A stretch of 64,000 bases of DNA from Pseudoalteromonas sp. SMS1 (GTDB lineage: Bacteria; Pseudomonadota; Gammaproteobacteria; Enterobacterales; Alteromonadaceae). The position numbers were made by a program, and so were the translations under genes. The notes under the pieces are model-generated. The model was not told the DNA's origin. It saw only the letters and a list, made by a program, of their open reading frames with translations, and did no database searches. Shown one piece after another: positions 1 to 9,677 of this stretch (position 1 is its first letter; every line of letters begins with the position of its first letter). The stretch lies in NCBI RefSeq assembly GCF_021530565.1, contig NZ_JAKGBI010000022.1, forward strand, positions 1 through 64,000, given 5' to 3'.

Positions 1-3000
1 AGCTTTACCGGTGCCGAAGTAGGGGCAACTTACAGTTATACGATTTCGAGCAGTCACGGTGGCACCAATGTCACGGGCAATGGCACGGTGACATCAGCCT
101 CACAGCAGCTAAGTAATTTAGATTTAAGCGCGTTAAATGATGGCACGTTAACCCTGTCGGTGACACTCACCGATACTGCGGGTAATGCAGCCACAGTGGT
201 GACAGCAACCAGTGAATTAGATACCGTTAAACCGACGGTGACGACTTTCTCTGCATCTGATACTGATCTAAAAGCAGGTGAAACAGCCACAGTCTCAATG
301 ACGTTAAGTGAAGCAAGTAGTAATTTTACAATAGATGATATCAGTGTGTCAGGCGGCAGTTTGAGCGCATTTACCGCGACCTCTAATGTCCAGTATCGTG
401 TCGTATTTACGCCAACAGAAAACTCTGAAGTGGCTGCTACACTAGATATTAATGCTGATAAATTTACTGACGCTGCAGGTAATGCAAATAATGCAGCAAG
501 CCAGTTAACGTTAAACATTGATACAAAAGCGCCGAGCGGACAAGGGGTGAGCGTAGACCAAAACTTAATTAACAGAGATAACGAGTCTGCATTAAGCTTT
601 ACTTTAACTGGTTTGGAAGGGGCTGGGACCTTTGAGTACAGTATTACAGATGTGAACAATCAGTCAGTTACCGGTAGTGGAAATATTTCAGCGACTACCA
701 CTCAAGTTACGGGGTTAAACGTGAGTAACTTGGCAGAGGGGACGTTGACAATCTCAGTGATCATGATTGATGCGGCTGGAAATCGTGGTACTGCTATCAC
801 TGATACTGTGACCAAAAAGTATAATGTAGCGCCGAGCTTGAGTGGGCAACCTGCGACGACTATTGCGCAAGATCAGGCTTACAGCTTTACTCCCACATTG
901 ACCGATCCGGACCAACAGGATACACACACGTTCAGTGTGGTTAACTTGCCAAGTTGGGCTTCATTTAACCAAAATACAGGTCTTCTTTCGGGAACGCCTA
1001 CCGATGCTCATGTAGGCGAGTACAATAATATTCAGATCTCGGTCAATGATGGTACTGATTCAGCCTCACTTACCAGTTTTAATATCGAAGTAACCAATGT
1101 CAATGATGCCCCTGTTGGCACGGCATTTTCCTTTACCTTGGCAGAAGCTGGTTTGTTGTCAGTCAATTCTGCTCAAGGGTTGCTGAGCACCGCAACAGAC
1201 AAAGATACAGACAGTGGCGATACCTTGTCGGTTGAACAAGTATCAGGGCCAACATATGGTCAATTAACTTTAAATCAAGATGGTAGTTTTTCTTATCAAC
1301 ATGATGGCAGTGAAAACCATAGTGACCAATTTTCGTATCGAGTCAAAGATGCTGCGAGTGCAACCTCGGATACCTATACCGTTGCCCTTACCATTACAGC
1401 AGTTGCCGATGCACCAACTGCGACAAATGATCAATTGAGTGTGGTAGAGGATACTGCCGGAAGTCTTAATTTATTGTTTAACGACAGCGACCCTGAGCAG
1501 GATATGGTTGCCTCATCCGCCGCGGTGGTGACATCTCCATCGAAAGGGCGTGTTGTTATTCAAAATGGGATTGCCACCTATACGCCAAATGAAAATGAGG
1601 TTGGTTCAGACTCGTTTACATATACGGTAAAAGACGCTCAGCAAAACACATCAAATACTGCTTCGGTGGCTGTGAGCATTACTGCTGTAAACGATTTACC
1701 TATCGCCAAAGAGCTTGCGATTAACACCTCAGAGGATACTGACTCAGATGCATTGCAAGTAAGAGCGCAAACGACAGACATCGAGGATGGAGTTCCGACT
1801 GGAGACTTGGCAATAGCAACACAGCCCGCAAAGGGCTCGGTGGAGATTAATCAGCAACAAGGTACTTTTGTTTATAAACCGAATGCGAACGAAGTCGGCA
1901 GTGACAGTTTTACTTATACAGTAAAAGATAATGACGGTGGCGAATCGGCGCCGATGACGATAACTGTTACGATTGGTGCCATTAATGATAAACCTGTGGC
2001 TACCAATGACACGGTCACGACGGATGAAGACGTGACCACAACCTTAGCGATTCTAACGAATGATAGTGACGTTGAAGATCAGGGGTTTAATGGCGCAAAC
2101 GTCACACTTGAAGATCAGGGAAATGGGGCTGGTAACTATACGAAAGCAACAGTGAATACCGCCGCTGATGGTACGTTAAACATTGTGCCAAAAGCCGATC
2201 AAAATGGCACATTCACTTTTAACTATACACTGACCGATAGTGAAGGGCTGGTGTCTGAACCCGCAACGGTCACTGTAAATTTAACACCTGTCAATGATGC
2301 GCCCGTTGCCATTGATAATACTGCAAGCTTGCAAGAAGAAGGCGTTTTTGAGGTAAATGTTTTAGGTAACGATACGGATGTCGATGTAAACGACAGCTTC
2401 AACCTCGCCAGTGTTACCGTCGTTGATCAGCCGCAATTTGGCCAAGCAATGGTCAATGCACAAGGCGCCATCGTCTATACGCCAAATGCCAATTACTTTG
2501 GTGACGATACATTTACTTACACCGTTGAGGATGCGGCAGGTGCAATTTCCAATAAAGCAACGGTGACTATGACAGTCATTCCTGTGAATGATGCGCCTGT
2601 TGCAGTAGATCAAAACCTCAGCCTTGATGAAGACGCCAGCTTGCTTGTTACTCTATCTGGGACAGATCAAGAATCGGATACTTTGAGCTATCAGATTCAA
2701 TCAGGAGTATCCAATGGTACCCTTGAAGCGCAATCGGATACAACTTGGCTCTATACACCATCAGCCCATTTTAATGGCAGTGATACATTTACTTTTGTAG
2801 CGAATGATGGCGTGTTGTCATCTCAACCTGCGACCATCAAGTTGACTGTGAACGCTGTCAACGACCAGCCAACGGTATCTGCGCAGTCAGTTAATGTGGA
2901 TGAAGAGGCGACATTGGCTATTTCGCTGTCAGCAGATGATATAGATAGTGACAGCCTGAGTTATACCATTGTTGATATACCTGCAAATGGTTCGTATACG

Positions 3001-6000
3001 CTAGAAGATAATATCGTTACATATACGCCAAATATAGACTTTTTTGGTTCAGATAGCTTCACTTTTAAAGTGAATGATGGGCAAGTAGACTCGGATATTG
3101 CAACCGTGTCAATTTCTATTGCTAACGTCAATGACGCGCCGACGATATCAGGCATCCCAAGTTCACAAGTAAATGAGGACAGTGGATATCTGTTTGTACC
3201 AACTTCAGCGGACAAAGATGGCGATAAACTTAGCTTTAGCATTGTCAATCAACCAAATTGGACTGTGTTTGACGCTAATACAGGGCGTTTATCTGGCACG
3301 CCTACTAATGCGAATGTCGGTCGCTACGACAATATTGTTATCAGTGTTTCTGACGGGGTGGCGTCTGCACAGTTAAGTGCGTTTGCTATCACGGTTGTTA
3401 ACACCAATGATGCTCCTGTTATTTCAGGCAGCCCTGTTACCTCTGTAGATGAAGACAGCAGCTATCGCTTTGTGCCTAATGCATCTGATATTGACGGAGA
3501 CACACTGACATTTAGCATACAAAACCAGCCTAATTGGGCTGCCTTTGATACATCAACAGGTGCCCTCACCGGCATACCGAATGACAGCCATGTGGGAACC
3601 TACAACAACATTGAGATTACGGTATCTGATGGTCAAGCTACTGCTCAACTCAGTGCCTTTAACGTTCAAGTTATTAATACTAATGATGCACCGACAGGGA
3701 GCAATCGTAATTTTGAAGCCTCAGAGGGCGGGACGCTGAGTCAAGATGCAGGTACCGGCCTGTTAAGCTCAATCTTTGTGTTTGACGCTGACATAGATAG
3801 CGGAGATGTCATCTCGCTCGCTGAATTCAGTCAACCGTCATTTGGGTCACTCTCTGTAAATGTTGATGGCAGTTTCGTCTATGTTCACGACAATTCTGAA
3901 ACCCTAAGTGATAGCTTTACCTATCGTATCAAAGATACCTTGGGTGCAACGTCAGAGTTGTACACGGTGAACATCACCATAGTGCCAGTATCAGAGGCCC
4001 CTATTGCCGTTGATGACAGTGCGCAAACCAATGAAGATACTGCGGTTGCCATTAACTTACTTGACAATGACTCCGATCCCGAAGGCGATTTAGTGGCATC
4101 TTCAGCCATCGTGGTTGATACGCCTAGTTTTGGGTCCGTGTCTGTGACAAATGGGGTAGCAACGTATACCCCGAATCAAAATGTTAATGGTAACGATACC
4201 TTTACTTATATTGTATCTGACCAGGACGCAAATAACTCGGAGAAAGCGACGGTATCCATCGTTATTTCCCCCGTAAATGACTTACCTGAAGCACAAAACC
4301 TATCGGTTAATATCGACGAAGATGCTGTGGCAACATCAATCAATGTGAGGCTGTTTGCGACGGATATTGAAGACGGTATCCCTTCAGGCAACATTATCGT
4401 GAGAAGCCAACCTCAACGCGGGAACGTAGATGTTAATAATGAGCTTGGTGTGATTAATTATACGCCTTTAGAAAATGAGCAGGGTACTGACGGGGTTACT
4501 TACACAATTGCCGATAGTACCGGCGCAGACTCTGAGCCTGCATCGATAGCAATTACCATAGGTGAAGTCAACGACGCTCCCATTGCAGCAGACGACTCCA
4601 CGACGACATCAGAAGATACACAAGTGATTTTGGATGTATTAAATAACGACTCTGACGTTGAGGATGCCGGTTTCAATGGCGCAAATATTACCGTTCAAAA
4701 CAATGGCAGTTTTGATTTTGCAAATGTGTCGATTTTGACAGATGGGCGATTGCAAATTGATCCTGCTCAAGATCAAAATGGCTTCTTTACATTTACTTAT
4801 GTGCTTACGGACAGTGAAGGCTTAATGTCTCAGCCAGCCACGGTGACGCTAACCATTGAGCCTGTCAATGATGCACCGGTCGCAAATGATGACATTGCTG
4901 CGCTGGATGAAGAAGGTTCATTTGCCGTGAATGTCCTAGGCAACGATGTGGATGTGGATGGTAACGAAGAGCTTGATGTGAATTCTTTGCGTATTGTCGA
5001 GGCGCCACAAAAAGGGCAAGTCAGCATAGACGCATTGGGTCGTATCGTTTACTTCGCAAATACGAATGAAGTTGGAGATGACATATTCACTTATACGGTC
5101 AGAGATACCAGCGGTGCACTGTCAAATACCGCCACTGTGACCATGACGATTGAAAACATCAATGACGCGCCAGTTGCATCTGATGATGTGTTTTCGGAGG
5201 AGTCATTTGATGAGGCAACAGGCACATATCGATTAGCGGTGCTGACAAATGATACGGACGTCGATGAAGGAGATGCCCTGACTATCTTGAGTGCCCAGCC
5301 TTCAGTGGGCAGCATAGAAATTCAAGGCCAAGAATTAGTTTATACCCCAGAAGAGACATTTAATGGTGTTGTGATTATTGACTATGTTGTGAAAGACTCA
5401 TCTGGGGCGATTAGTAGAGCAACCGCGGAGTTGACGATTAACCGTAACGACAGCTCGGGGACGCCGCCAGCAATTACAGTACCAACGGATGTCACCGTTA
5501 ATGCAACCGCGCTTTACACTAAAGTAGAGCTAGGTAATGCGACGGCAACAGATAGTAATGGCAATGTGATCGGTGTATCCCTTGTTGATAACAACACGCT
5601 TTTCCCTCCGGGGCGCCATTTAGCAACTTGGAGCGCGCAAGACAGCAATGGTCTGCGCGCCTTTGCGACGCAAAATGTGCTCATCAACCCACTTGTTTCA
5701 TTGGCAAAAGATGTTCAGCTCTCAGAGGGGCAGCGCTTTAATCTCGGCGTGTATTTAAATGGGGAGTCACCTCAATACCCCGTACAGATTGCATACACAG
5801 TGTCTGGCAGTGCGTCTTCGGCCGATCACACATTGCTTGATGGCAGTATACAAATTACCTCAGGAACAGAAGGGGTGATTTCTTTTGAAGTTGTTGAAGA
5901 TGCTCTGATTGAAGGCAACGAGACGATAATTGTGACTTTGGGAGAACAATTAAACCGAGGCGCTAAGTTCTCAACGCAAATCACCATAGTTGAAGAGAAT

Positions 6001-8157
6001 GTCGCGCCAGAATTAACGCTTTCAGCTACGCAAAACGGTGAGCAGCGGACAACAGTCACCGCAACAGATGAACTGGTAACTGTCAAAGCCATCGCGAGTG
6101 ATGCAAATATTGGAGATAGGGTATCTTTGCAATGGCAAGCTATTACCCCTGAACTTCAAGACCTGAGTACGCAAGACGATGAATTTACATTCTCACCAAA
6201 CTCCCTTGCTACTGGTATATATGGACTTGAAGTTACAGCCACGGACAATGGTGAGCCGAGTTTATCGTCAACGATGCAAATTTATTTAGAAGTGGTTCCG
6301 TCACTCATTCCATTATCAAACCAAGATACCGATGGAGATTTAATTCCGGATAATGAAGAGGGACATAGTGACTCGGATAATGATGGTATTCCTGATTTTC
6401 AGGATGCCATTACCGACTGTAATGTCATGCAAGAACAAGTGCTAGAAGCCGATCAGTTTTTGATTGAAGGTGAGCCTGGAGTATGTATTCGCAAGGGCGT
6501 CACGATTGCTCAGAACAGCACAGGAGGTGTGCAACTGTTGCCTGAAGAACTGCAAGAAGATGATACTGCGATTAACATCGGTGGGCTATTTGACTTTATT
6601 GCCACAGGACTGCCGCAAAATGGAGATACTTACAGCATCGTTATCCCACAACGTAAACCCATCCCAATTAATGCGGTGTACCGGAAGTTAAAAAATGGTC
6701 AGTGGGTTGATTTTGTGGTTGATGAAACAAATAAGATTTACTCATCATTGGGTGAACCTGGATATTGTGCGCCTCCTGGTAGTGATGCCTGGCAGGAGGG
6801 ACTGCGAGAAGGTGATTGGTGTGTTAAATTACAGATCGTAGATGGTGGACCCAATGATGACGATGGCATTGCGAATGGGAGCATCATCGATCCAGGTGGC
6901 GTCGCGGTTGTTAAAACGGATAATTTGTTACCTATTGCGCAAGCAGATGAGCTGACAATAGGTGCGGGTCAATCAATTGTGATTGATGTGCTTGCGAATG
7001 ATTCTGATGCGGATGGTGATGCGCTTACAATTACCAGTGCCAGCGTTGATTTTGGGGTTGTAACAGTAGCTGATAACAAGCTTACTTATACACCACCGTC
7101 AACATTTGTTGGCACAGCGACAATTCAATACAGCGTAACCGACGGCCAAGGTGGAACGGCGAATAGCACTGTGACGGTGAACTTAGCGGTTAATACACCG
7201 CCTTCGGCAAAATTGGATGAGGCATCGACCAATGACAGAGCAAGTATAACGATAGATGTGTTGGCAAATGATCTTGACAGTGAAGGTGATGCAATATCGT
7301 TGGTCGACGCTGTAGCTCAGTATGGTTCAGTCACCTTGGATACAGCGGGCACGCTGACCTATACACCGAGACAGGGTTTTGAAGGCATCGATGTCATCAC
7401 TTATACCATCGTGGATGCTAAAGGGGGTATTTCACAAGGCATAGCACGTATCACCGTGACTGCATACAAGGCAGTTACAATCGAAAATAAATCTTCAGGA
7501 AGCTTGGGAGGAACCCTCATTGTGATGCTTTCAGCACTAATATTACGTCGGAGAAAAACAGTGTTGCCTAGCTATGCACTGATATCGCTTGCTTGTTTAT
7601 TACCCCATTCAGCATATGCAGAATCATGGACAGTCAAAGGGACTGTAGGGGAAGCGGTTGCCGCAGATAGGCTAGCAAATAATAGTGGATTGCAAATCGA
7701 TAAGATTGATGACACTAGTCGCTCTTGGTCAGTGAGTGGATATTATGAATTGTTGCCAAATTGGCATGTGGGTATTGGTTATGTTGATTTGGGGCAGGGG
7801 CGTGTGAACTTTTCTGGCGAGAGTCTGACACCCGATGAAGCGCATCAACAATTGGCACGTGTCTCTCCTGTATTGCCTGAAGGGTTCACTGTGCAAGTCA
7901 ATTATGACCTGTTCCAGTGGCATAATTTTACTGGGGAGGTTTTTCTAGGGGCGTTTGACTGGGAATATCGTATCGATAGCACACGAGATGAGCGGTTTTT
8001 AAAAAGCTATGAGGCAGCAGAAACGAATGCGTTTTTAGGCACTGAGCTGGGTTATCAGTTGAACAGTGCATTTGAGGTGGGGCTACAGTACAAACATTTT
8101 GATATTAGTGAGAATAAGGTGAATGAGATTTCACTTTCATTAAGTGCTAAGTTTTAA
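1..8157 (+). CDS. Giant cadherin/Ig-repeat surface protein fused to outer-membrane barrel (5' end missing)
   Basis: The frame is open from base 1, so the gene begins upstream of the window; 2718 residues are visible. It is a surface protein of tandem beta-sandwich modules of roughly 90 residues, many ending in VNDAPVA-type linkers with DxDxD-like calcium-binding acidic motifs (VCBS/cadherin-like and putative-Ig types). Late modules differ: a HYR-like domain (about 5465-5690), a Calx-beta-like domain (about 5695-6000), a thrombospondin-3-like acidic calcium repeat (about 6325-6410), a cysteine-containing segment resembling a choice-of-anchor domain (about 6411-6910), then two more Ig modules. 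A GlyGly-CTERM-like segment (7489-7557) is followed in frame by a signal-peptide-like stretch and a barrel of about 198 residues ending in Phe. Likely role is adhesion or biofilm (inference). The repeat architecture is certain; function and processing are not. Confidence 0.9.
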   Translation, partial: SFTGAEVGATYSYTISSSHGGTNVTGNGTVTSASQQLSNLDLSALNDGTLTLSVTLTDTAGNAATVVTATSELDTVKPTVTTFSASDTDLKAGETATVSMTLSEASSNFTIDDISVSGGSLSAFTATSNVQYRVVFTPTENSEVAATLDINADKFTDAAGNANNAASQLTLNIDTKAPSGQGVSVDQNLINRDNESALSFTLTGLEGAGTFEYSITDVNNQSVTGSGNISATTTQVTGLNVSNLAEGTLTISVIMIDAAGNRGTAITDTVTKKYNVAPSLSGQPATTIAQDQAYSFTPTLTDPDQQDTHTFSVVNLPSWASFNQNTGLLSGTPTDAHVGEYNNIQISVNDGTDSASLTSFNIEVTNVNDAPVGTAFSFTLAEAGLLSVNSAQGLLSTATDKDTDSGDTLSVEQVSGPTYGQLTLNQDGSFSYQHDGSENHSDQFSYRVKDAASATSDTYTVALTITAVADAPTATNDQLSVVEDTAGSLNLLFNDSDPEQDMVASSAAVVTSPSKGRVVIQNGIATYTPNENEVGSDSFTYTVKDAQQNTSNTASVAVSITAVNDLPIAKELAINTSEDTDSDALQVRAQTTDIEDGVPTGDLAIATQPAKGSVEINQQQGTFVYKPNANEVGSDSFTYTVKDNDGGESAPMTITVTIGAINDKPVATNDTVTTDEDVTTTLAILTNDSDVEDQGFNGANVTLEDQGNGAGNYTKATVNTAADGTLNIVPKADQNGTFTFNYTLTDSEGLVSEPATVTVNLTPVNDAPVAIDNTASLQEEGVFEVNVLGNDTDVDVNDSFNLASVTVVDQPQFGQAMVNAQGAIVYTPNANYFGDDTFTYTVEDAAGAISNKATVTMTVIPVNDAPVAVDQNLSLDEDASLLVTLSGTDQESDTLSYQIQSGVSNGTLEAQSDTTWLYTPSAHFNGSDTFTFVANDGVLSSQPATIKLTVNAVNDQPTVSAQSVNVDEEATLAISLSADDIDSDSLSYTIVDIPANGSYTLEDNIVTYTPNIDFFGSDSFTFKVNDGQVDSDIATVSISIANVNDAPTISGIPSSQVNEDSGYLFVPTSADKDGDKLSFSIVNQPNWTVFDANTGRLSGTPTNANVGRYDNIVISVSDGVASAQLSAFAITVVNTNDAPVISGSPVTSVDEDSSYRFVPNASDIDGDTLTFSIQNQPNWAAFDTSTGALTGIPNDSHVGTYNNIEITVSDGQATAQLSAFNVQVINTNDAPTGSNRNFEASEGGTLSQDAGTGLLSSIFVFDADIDSGDVISLAEFSQPSFGSLSVNVDGSFVYVHDNSETLSDSFTYRIKDTLGATSELYTVNITIVPVSEAPIAVDDSAQTNEDTAVAINLLDNDSDPEGDLVASSAIVVDTPSFGSVSVTNGVATYTPNQNVNGNDTFTYIVSDQDANNSEKATVSIVISPVNDLPEAQNLSVNIDEDAVATSINVRLFATDIEDGIPSGNIIVRSQPQRGNVDVNNELGVINYTPLENEQGTDGVTYTIADSTGADSEPASIAITIGEVNDAPIAADDSTTTSEDTQVILDVLNNDSDVEDAGFNGANITVQNNGSFDFANVSILTDGRLQIDPAQDQNGFFTFTYVLTDSEGLMSQPATVTLTIEPVNDAPVANDDIAALDEEGSFAVNVLGNDVDVDGNEELDVNSLRIVEAPQKGQVSIDALGRIVYFANTNEVGDDIFTYTVRDTSGALSNTATVTMTIENINDAPVASDDVFSEESFDEATGTYRLAVLTNDTDVDEGDALTILSAQPSVGSIEIQGQELVYTPEETFNGVVIIDYVVKDSSGAISRATAELTINRNDSSGTPPAITVPTDVTVNATALYTKVELGNATATDSNGNVIGVSLVDNNTLFPPGRHLATWSAQDSNGLRAFATQNVLINPLVSLAKDVQLSEGQRFNLGVYLNGESPQYPVQIAYTVSGSASSADHTLLDGSIQITSGTEGVISFEVVEDALIEGNETIIVTLGEQLNRGAKFSTQITIVEENVAPELTLSATQNGEQRTTVTATDELVTVKAIASDANIGDRVSLQWQAITPELQDLSTQDDEFTFSPNSLATGIYGLEVTATDNGEPSLSSTMQIYLEVVPSLIPLSNQDTDGDLIPDNEEGHSDSDNDGIPDFQDAITDCNVMQEQVLEADQFLIEGEPGVCIRKGVTIAQNSTGGVQLLPEELQEDDTAINIGGLFDFIATGLPQNGDTYSIVIPQRKPIPINAVYRKLKNGQWVDFVVDETNKIYSSLGEPGYCAPPGSDAWQEGLREGDWCVKLQIVDGGPNDDDGIANGSIIDPGGVAVVKTDNLLPIAQADELTIGAGQSIVIDVLANDSDADGDALTITSASVDFGVVTVADNKLTYTPPSTFVGTATIQYSVTDGQGGTANSTVTVNLAVNTPPSAKLDEASTNDRASITIDVLANDLDSEGDAISLVDAVAQYGSVTLDTAGTLTYTPRQGFEGIDVITYTIVDAKGGISQGIARITVTAYKAVTIENKSSGSLGGTLIVMLSALILRRRKTVLPSYALISLACLLPHSAYAESWTVKGTVGEAVAADRLANNSGLQIDKIDDTSRSWSVSGYYELLPNWHVGIGYVDLGQGRVNFSGESLTPDEAHQQLARVSPVLPEGFTVQVNYDLFQWHNFTGEVFLGAFDWEYRIDSTRDERFLKSYEAAETNAFLGTELGYQLNSAFEVGLQYKHFDISENKVNEISLSLSAKF
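829..2590 (+). repeat. Six-module supra-repeat, copy A
   Basis: Six consecutive beta modules of the giant protein recur in the same order about 2.58 kb downstream. Landmarks at constant offset include the WASF/SGTP Ig module (about 940 against 3535), the VNDLP module (about 1690 against 4270) and the GFNGAN motif (about 2080 against 4668). The copies are clearly homologous but well diverged, so the block duplication is old. Confidence 0.8.
3408..5165 (+). repeat. Six-module supra-repeat, copy B
   Basis: Second copy of the block described at 829-2590: Ig module with SGSP start, GSNRNF cadherin-like module, then modules beginning IAVDD, PEAQN, IAADD and VANDD, matching the types and order of copy A. 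Three other modules lie between the copies, the last being an extra Ig module (about 3140-3405) similar to the first module of each block. Confidence 0.8.
7489..7620 (+). other. Internal GlyGly-CTERM-like signal followed by a signal-peptide-like segment
   Basis: The translated segment contains SSGSLGG, a hydrophobic stretch and RRRK, the layout of GlyGly-CTERM sorting signals cleaved by rhombosortase. Such signals normally sit at the extreme C-terminus. Here the frame continues without a stop into a second hydrophobic stretch ending PHSAYA before ESW, which looks like a signal peptidase I site (AYA then E at 7621). This reads like two ancestral genes joined at about 7560. Recognition of the motif is by eye. 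Confidence 0.7.
7550..7563 (+). promoter_or_regulatory. Possible internal ribosome binding site and GTG start
   Basis: GGAG at 7550-7553 lies 7 bases before an in-frame GTG at 7561. Starting there would give a protein of 198 residues beginning MLPSYALISL with an AYA cleavage site, then the barrel. An alternative in-frame ATG lies at 7525, 13 bases after GGGAGG (7506-7511), and would include the basic RRRK in the n-region. Use of either start is inference. Confidence 0.4.
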
Positions 8158-8166
8158 ACCCAATTT

Positions 8167-8186
8167 AAAGCCCCGACAGGGGCTTT
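8167..8186 (+). terminator. Hairpin terminator after the giant gene
   Basis: Perfect 8-bp stem AAAGCCCC/GGGGCTTT with GACA loop, 9 bases after the stop codon. The T-run is only the last three stem bases, so it may act in both directions between the convergent genes. Confidence 0.75.
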
Positions 8187-8243
8187 CAGGTTTCTGTTGC
8201 AGTATTTATTTGTTTAAATAACTTCACACGCTAACAGAGATGA

Positions 8244-9008
8244 CTATTGCGCTAACCTCACTTCAAATTTGTCAGAGTAGCGTTCTTGAATCGCCCTTGC
8301 ACGGCTACTTTCTGCAAATTTACTGTCCAGAACACCATATCTTATGCGCTCCATAAATACCTGACCTTCGCACATTTTTTTAGTATTAAGCAACGGATCA
8401 ACTAGGCCGTCGAGTGACTCAAGGTTAATACTATAGCTTCCATCGTCATCAATATTTCTTACGGTAGTACCTGTGCTCGTATCATTGCCTTCATTGTTTT
8501 TACATGTGATGGTCAAAGCCAGGTCCAACGCAGTGTCAGTCGCGTCATCAGGTGTCCAATTAATCTCTAAGGTATCCTTTCTAAAAAAGGATTGGTTTTT
8601 TTGCGGTGTGATAATGGTATAAGGGGCTGGTAATTTTAATGAAGTTTCAAGTGTTTCATTGGTTTCACCGCGTAAAAAGCGCACTGTAAATTGGGTGTCT
8701 TTTTCTGCGATATTAAAAGTGGCTCTATAATCAATATCGAAAAAATCATCATCTTGCTCAAGCTCTTTTTTAACACCACCTGCGCTTGCTTCTAGTTTAT
8801 CTTTATCTGACAGCTGAATATTATTGCCATTGCGACTGCTGACATTGAGTTCAGCAATTACTCTGCTGCTTTCTCCTTGTGATGTGACATAAATATCTGC
8901 CCAAATTGCTTCTGTTTTTACATTTTCTGATTCGGTAGTTGAAGTTGAGCAACCTAAAAGCAGTGTCGATAGGGTCAGTGCACTAGCTGAGAGTTTTAAT
9001 GTTTTCAT
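8244..9008 (-). CDS. Predicted lipoprotein of unknown function
   Basis: 254 residues. The N-terminus MKTLKLSASALTLSTLLLGC is a lipoprotein signal with lipobox LLGC and acylated Cys at residue 20; the following residues are S-T-S, so outer-membrane sorting is likely. The mature part is acidic and predicted beta-rich, with an Ig-like central piece (motif PYTIITPQKNQSFFRKDTLEINW cut short here: PYTIITP then LEINW) suggesting a fibronectin/Ig-type fold. Two Cys (in LTITC and KKMC) could form a disulfide. It converges on the giant surface protein gene across the terminator at 8167. I do not recognise a family. Confidence 0.75.
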   Translation of the reverse strand: MKTLKLSASALTLSTLLLGCSTSTTESENVKTEAIWADIYVTSQGESSRVIAELNVSSRNGNNIQLSDKDKLEASAGGVKKELEQDDDFFDIDYRATFNIAEKDTQFTVRFLRGETNETLETSLKLPAPYTIITPQKNQSFFRKDTLEINWTPDDATDTALDLALTITCKNNEGNDTSTGTTVRNIDDDGSYSINLESLDGLVDPLLNTKKMCEGQVFMERIRYGVLDSKFAESSRARAIQERYSDKFEVRLAQ

Positions 9009-9260
9009 TTTGGTACCCGCGATGAATGTGTGTACCTAATCTTAGTGATAAATAGAAAGAACTGGAATATCACTTAACAATTTTAAACAATTTAAATGAC
9101 ATTTATAATGTGTCGAAGCGTCTTAGTAAAGGTGAAGTAAATAGCGCGTTTATTGGATGATTGTCTAGTTGAACTTCCATGTTCTTCGTAAAAATCCAGG
9201 TCATAATATAGAACCAATATGGAGATAAAATGAATTGTAATAAACTCGAGAAATTACATA

Positions 9261-9596
9261 TTATTTATTTTCTGAATATATCCAACATATTTTACCTGAT
9301 GCCAGTGGCGCGCTTATACGTCGATAGCAATCGGCTTCATAATTATCCGCGTGCAGTAACTCTTCATGTGTGATCATAAAAACGGTACCAGACACCGTGC
9401 TGTGTGGGTTATCTGACTTTTTTAATATCGGGTGAAATCGCTTACCACTGGATGCTATCACTTCCTCATCGGTAATTTCGACTTCACCAAGCTCATACCC
9501 TAGGAGTTTATCCGCAAAGCCGTTTAACTCTCTACCAAAAGTATCCCTTTGGACTTGTTTTTGTTGCAACGTACCGTAGCTAAAAAGTGCATGCAT
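9261..9596 (-). CDS. Gamma-glutamylcyclotransferase-like (AIG2/GGCT family) protein
   Basis: 111 residues. The start MHALFSYGTLQ is the hallmark nucleotide-like loop (YGTL/YGSL) of the GGCT/AIG2-like family, and the segment VSGTVFMITHEELLHADNYE carries the family Gly-x-hydrophobic strand and the acidic residue (E of NYE) expected as the general acid/base. Family members cyclise gamma-glutamyl peptides or amines to 5-oxoproline; the exact substrate here is unknown. The length is normal for the bacterial YtfP-like branch. Start ATG at 9596 has AAGGG about 9 bases upstream. It is a single gene 81 bases after the stop-side of a hydrolase gene on the same strand. Confidence 0.8.
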   Translation of the reverse strand: MHALFSYGTLQQKQVQRDTFGRELNGFADKLLGYELGEVEITDEEVIASSGKRFHPILKKSDNPHSTVSGTVFMITHEELLHADNYEADCYRRISAPLASGKICWIYSENK

Positions 9597-9677
9597 AAAT
9601 TAAAACCCTTGAAATACATCCTAAAAATTCACTGTATCATCGTGGGTGGTATTATATAACCCGCCGTTTTTATTAAA

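Noticed and set aside
1..8157. DNA tandem-repeat or CRISPR-like array suspected from recurring motifs
   Set aside because: The repetition is at protein-domain level in an open frame, with divergent DNA; not a CRISPR.
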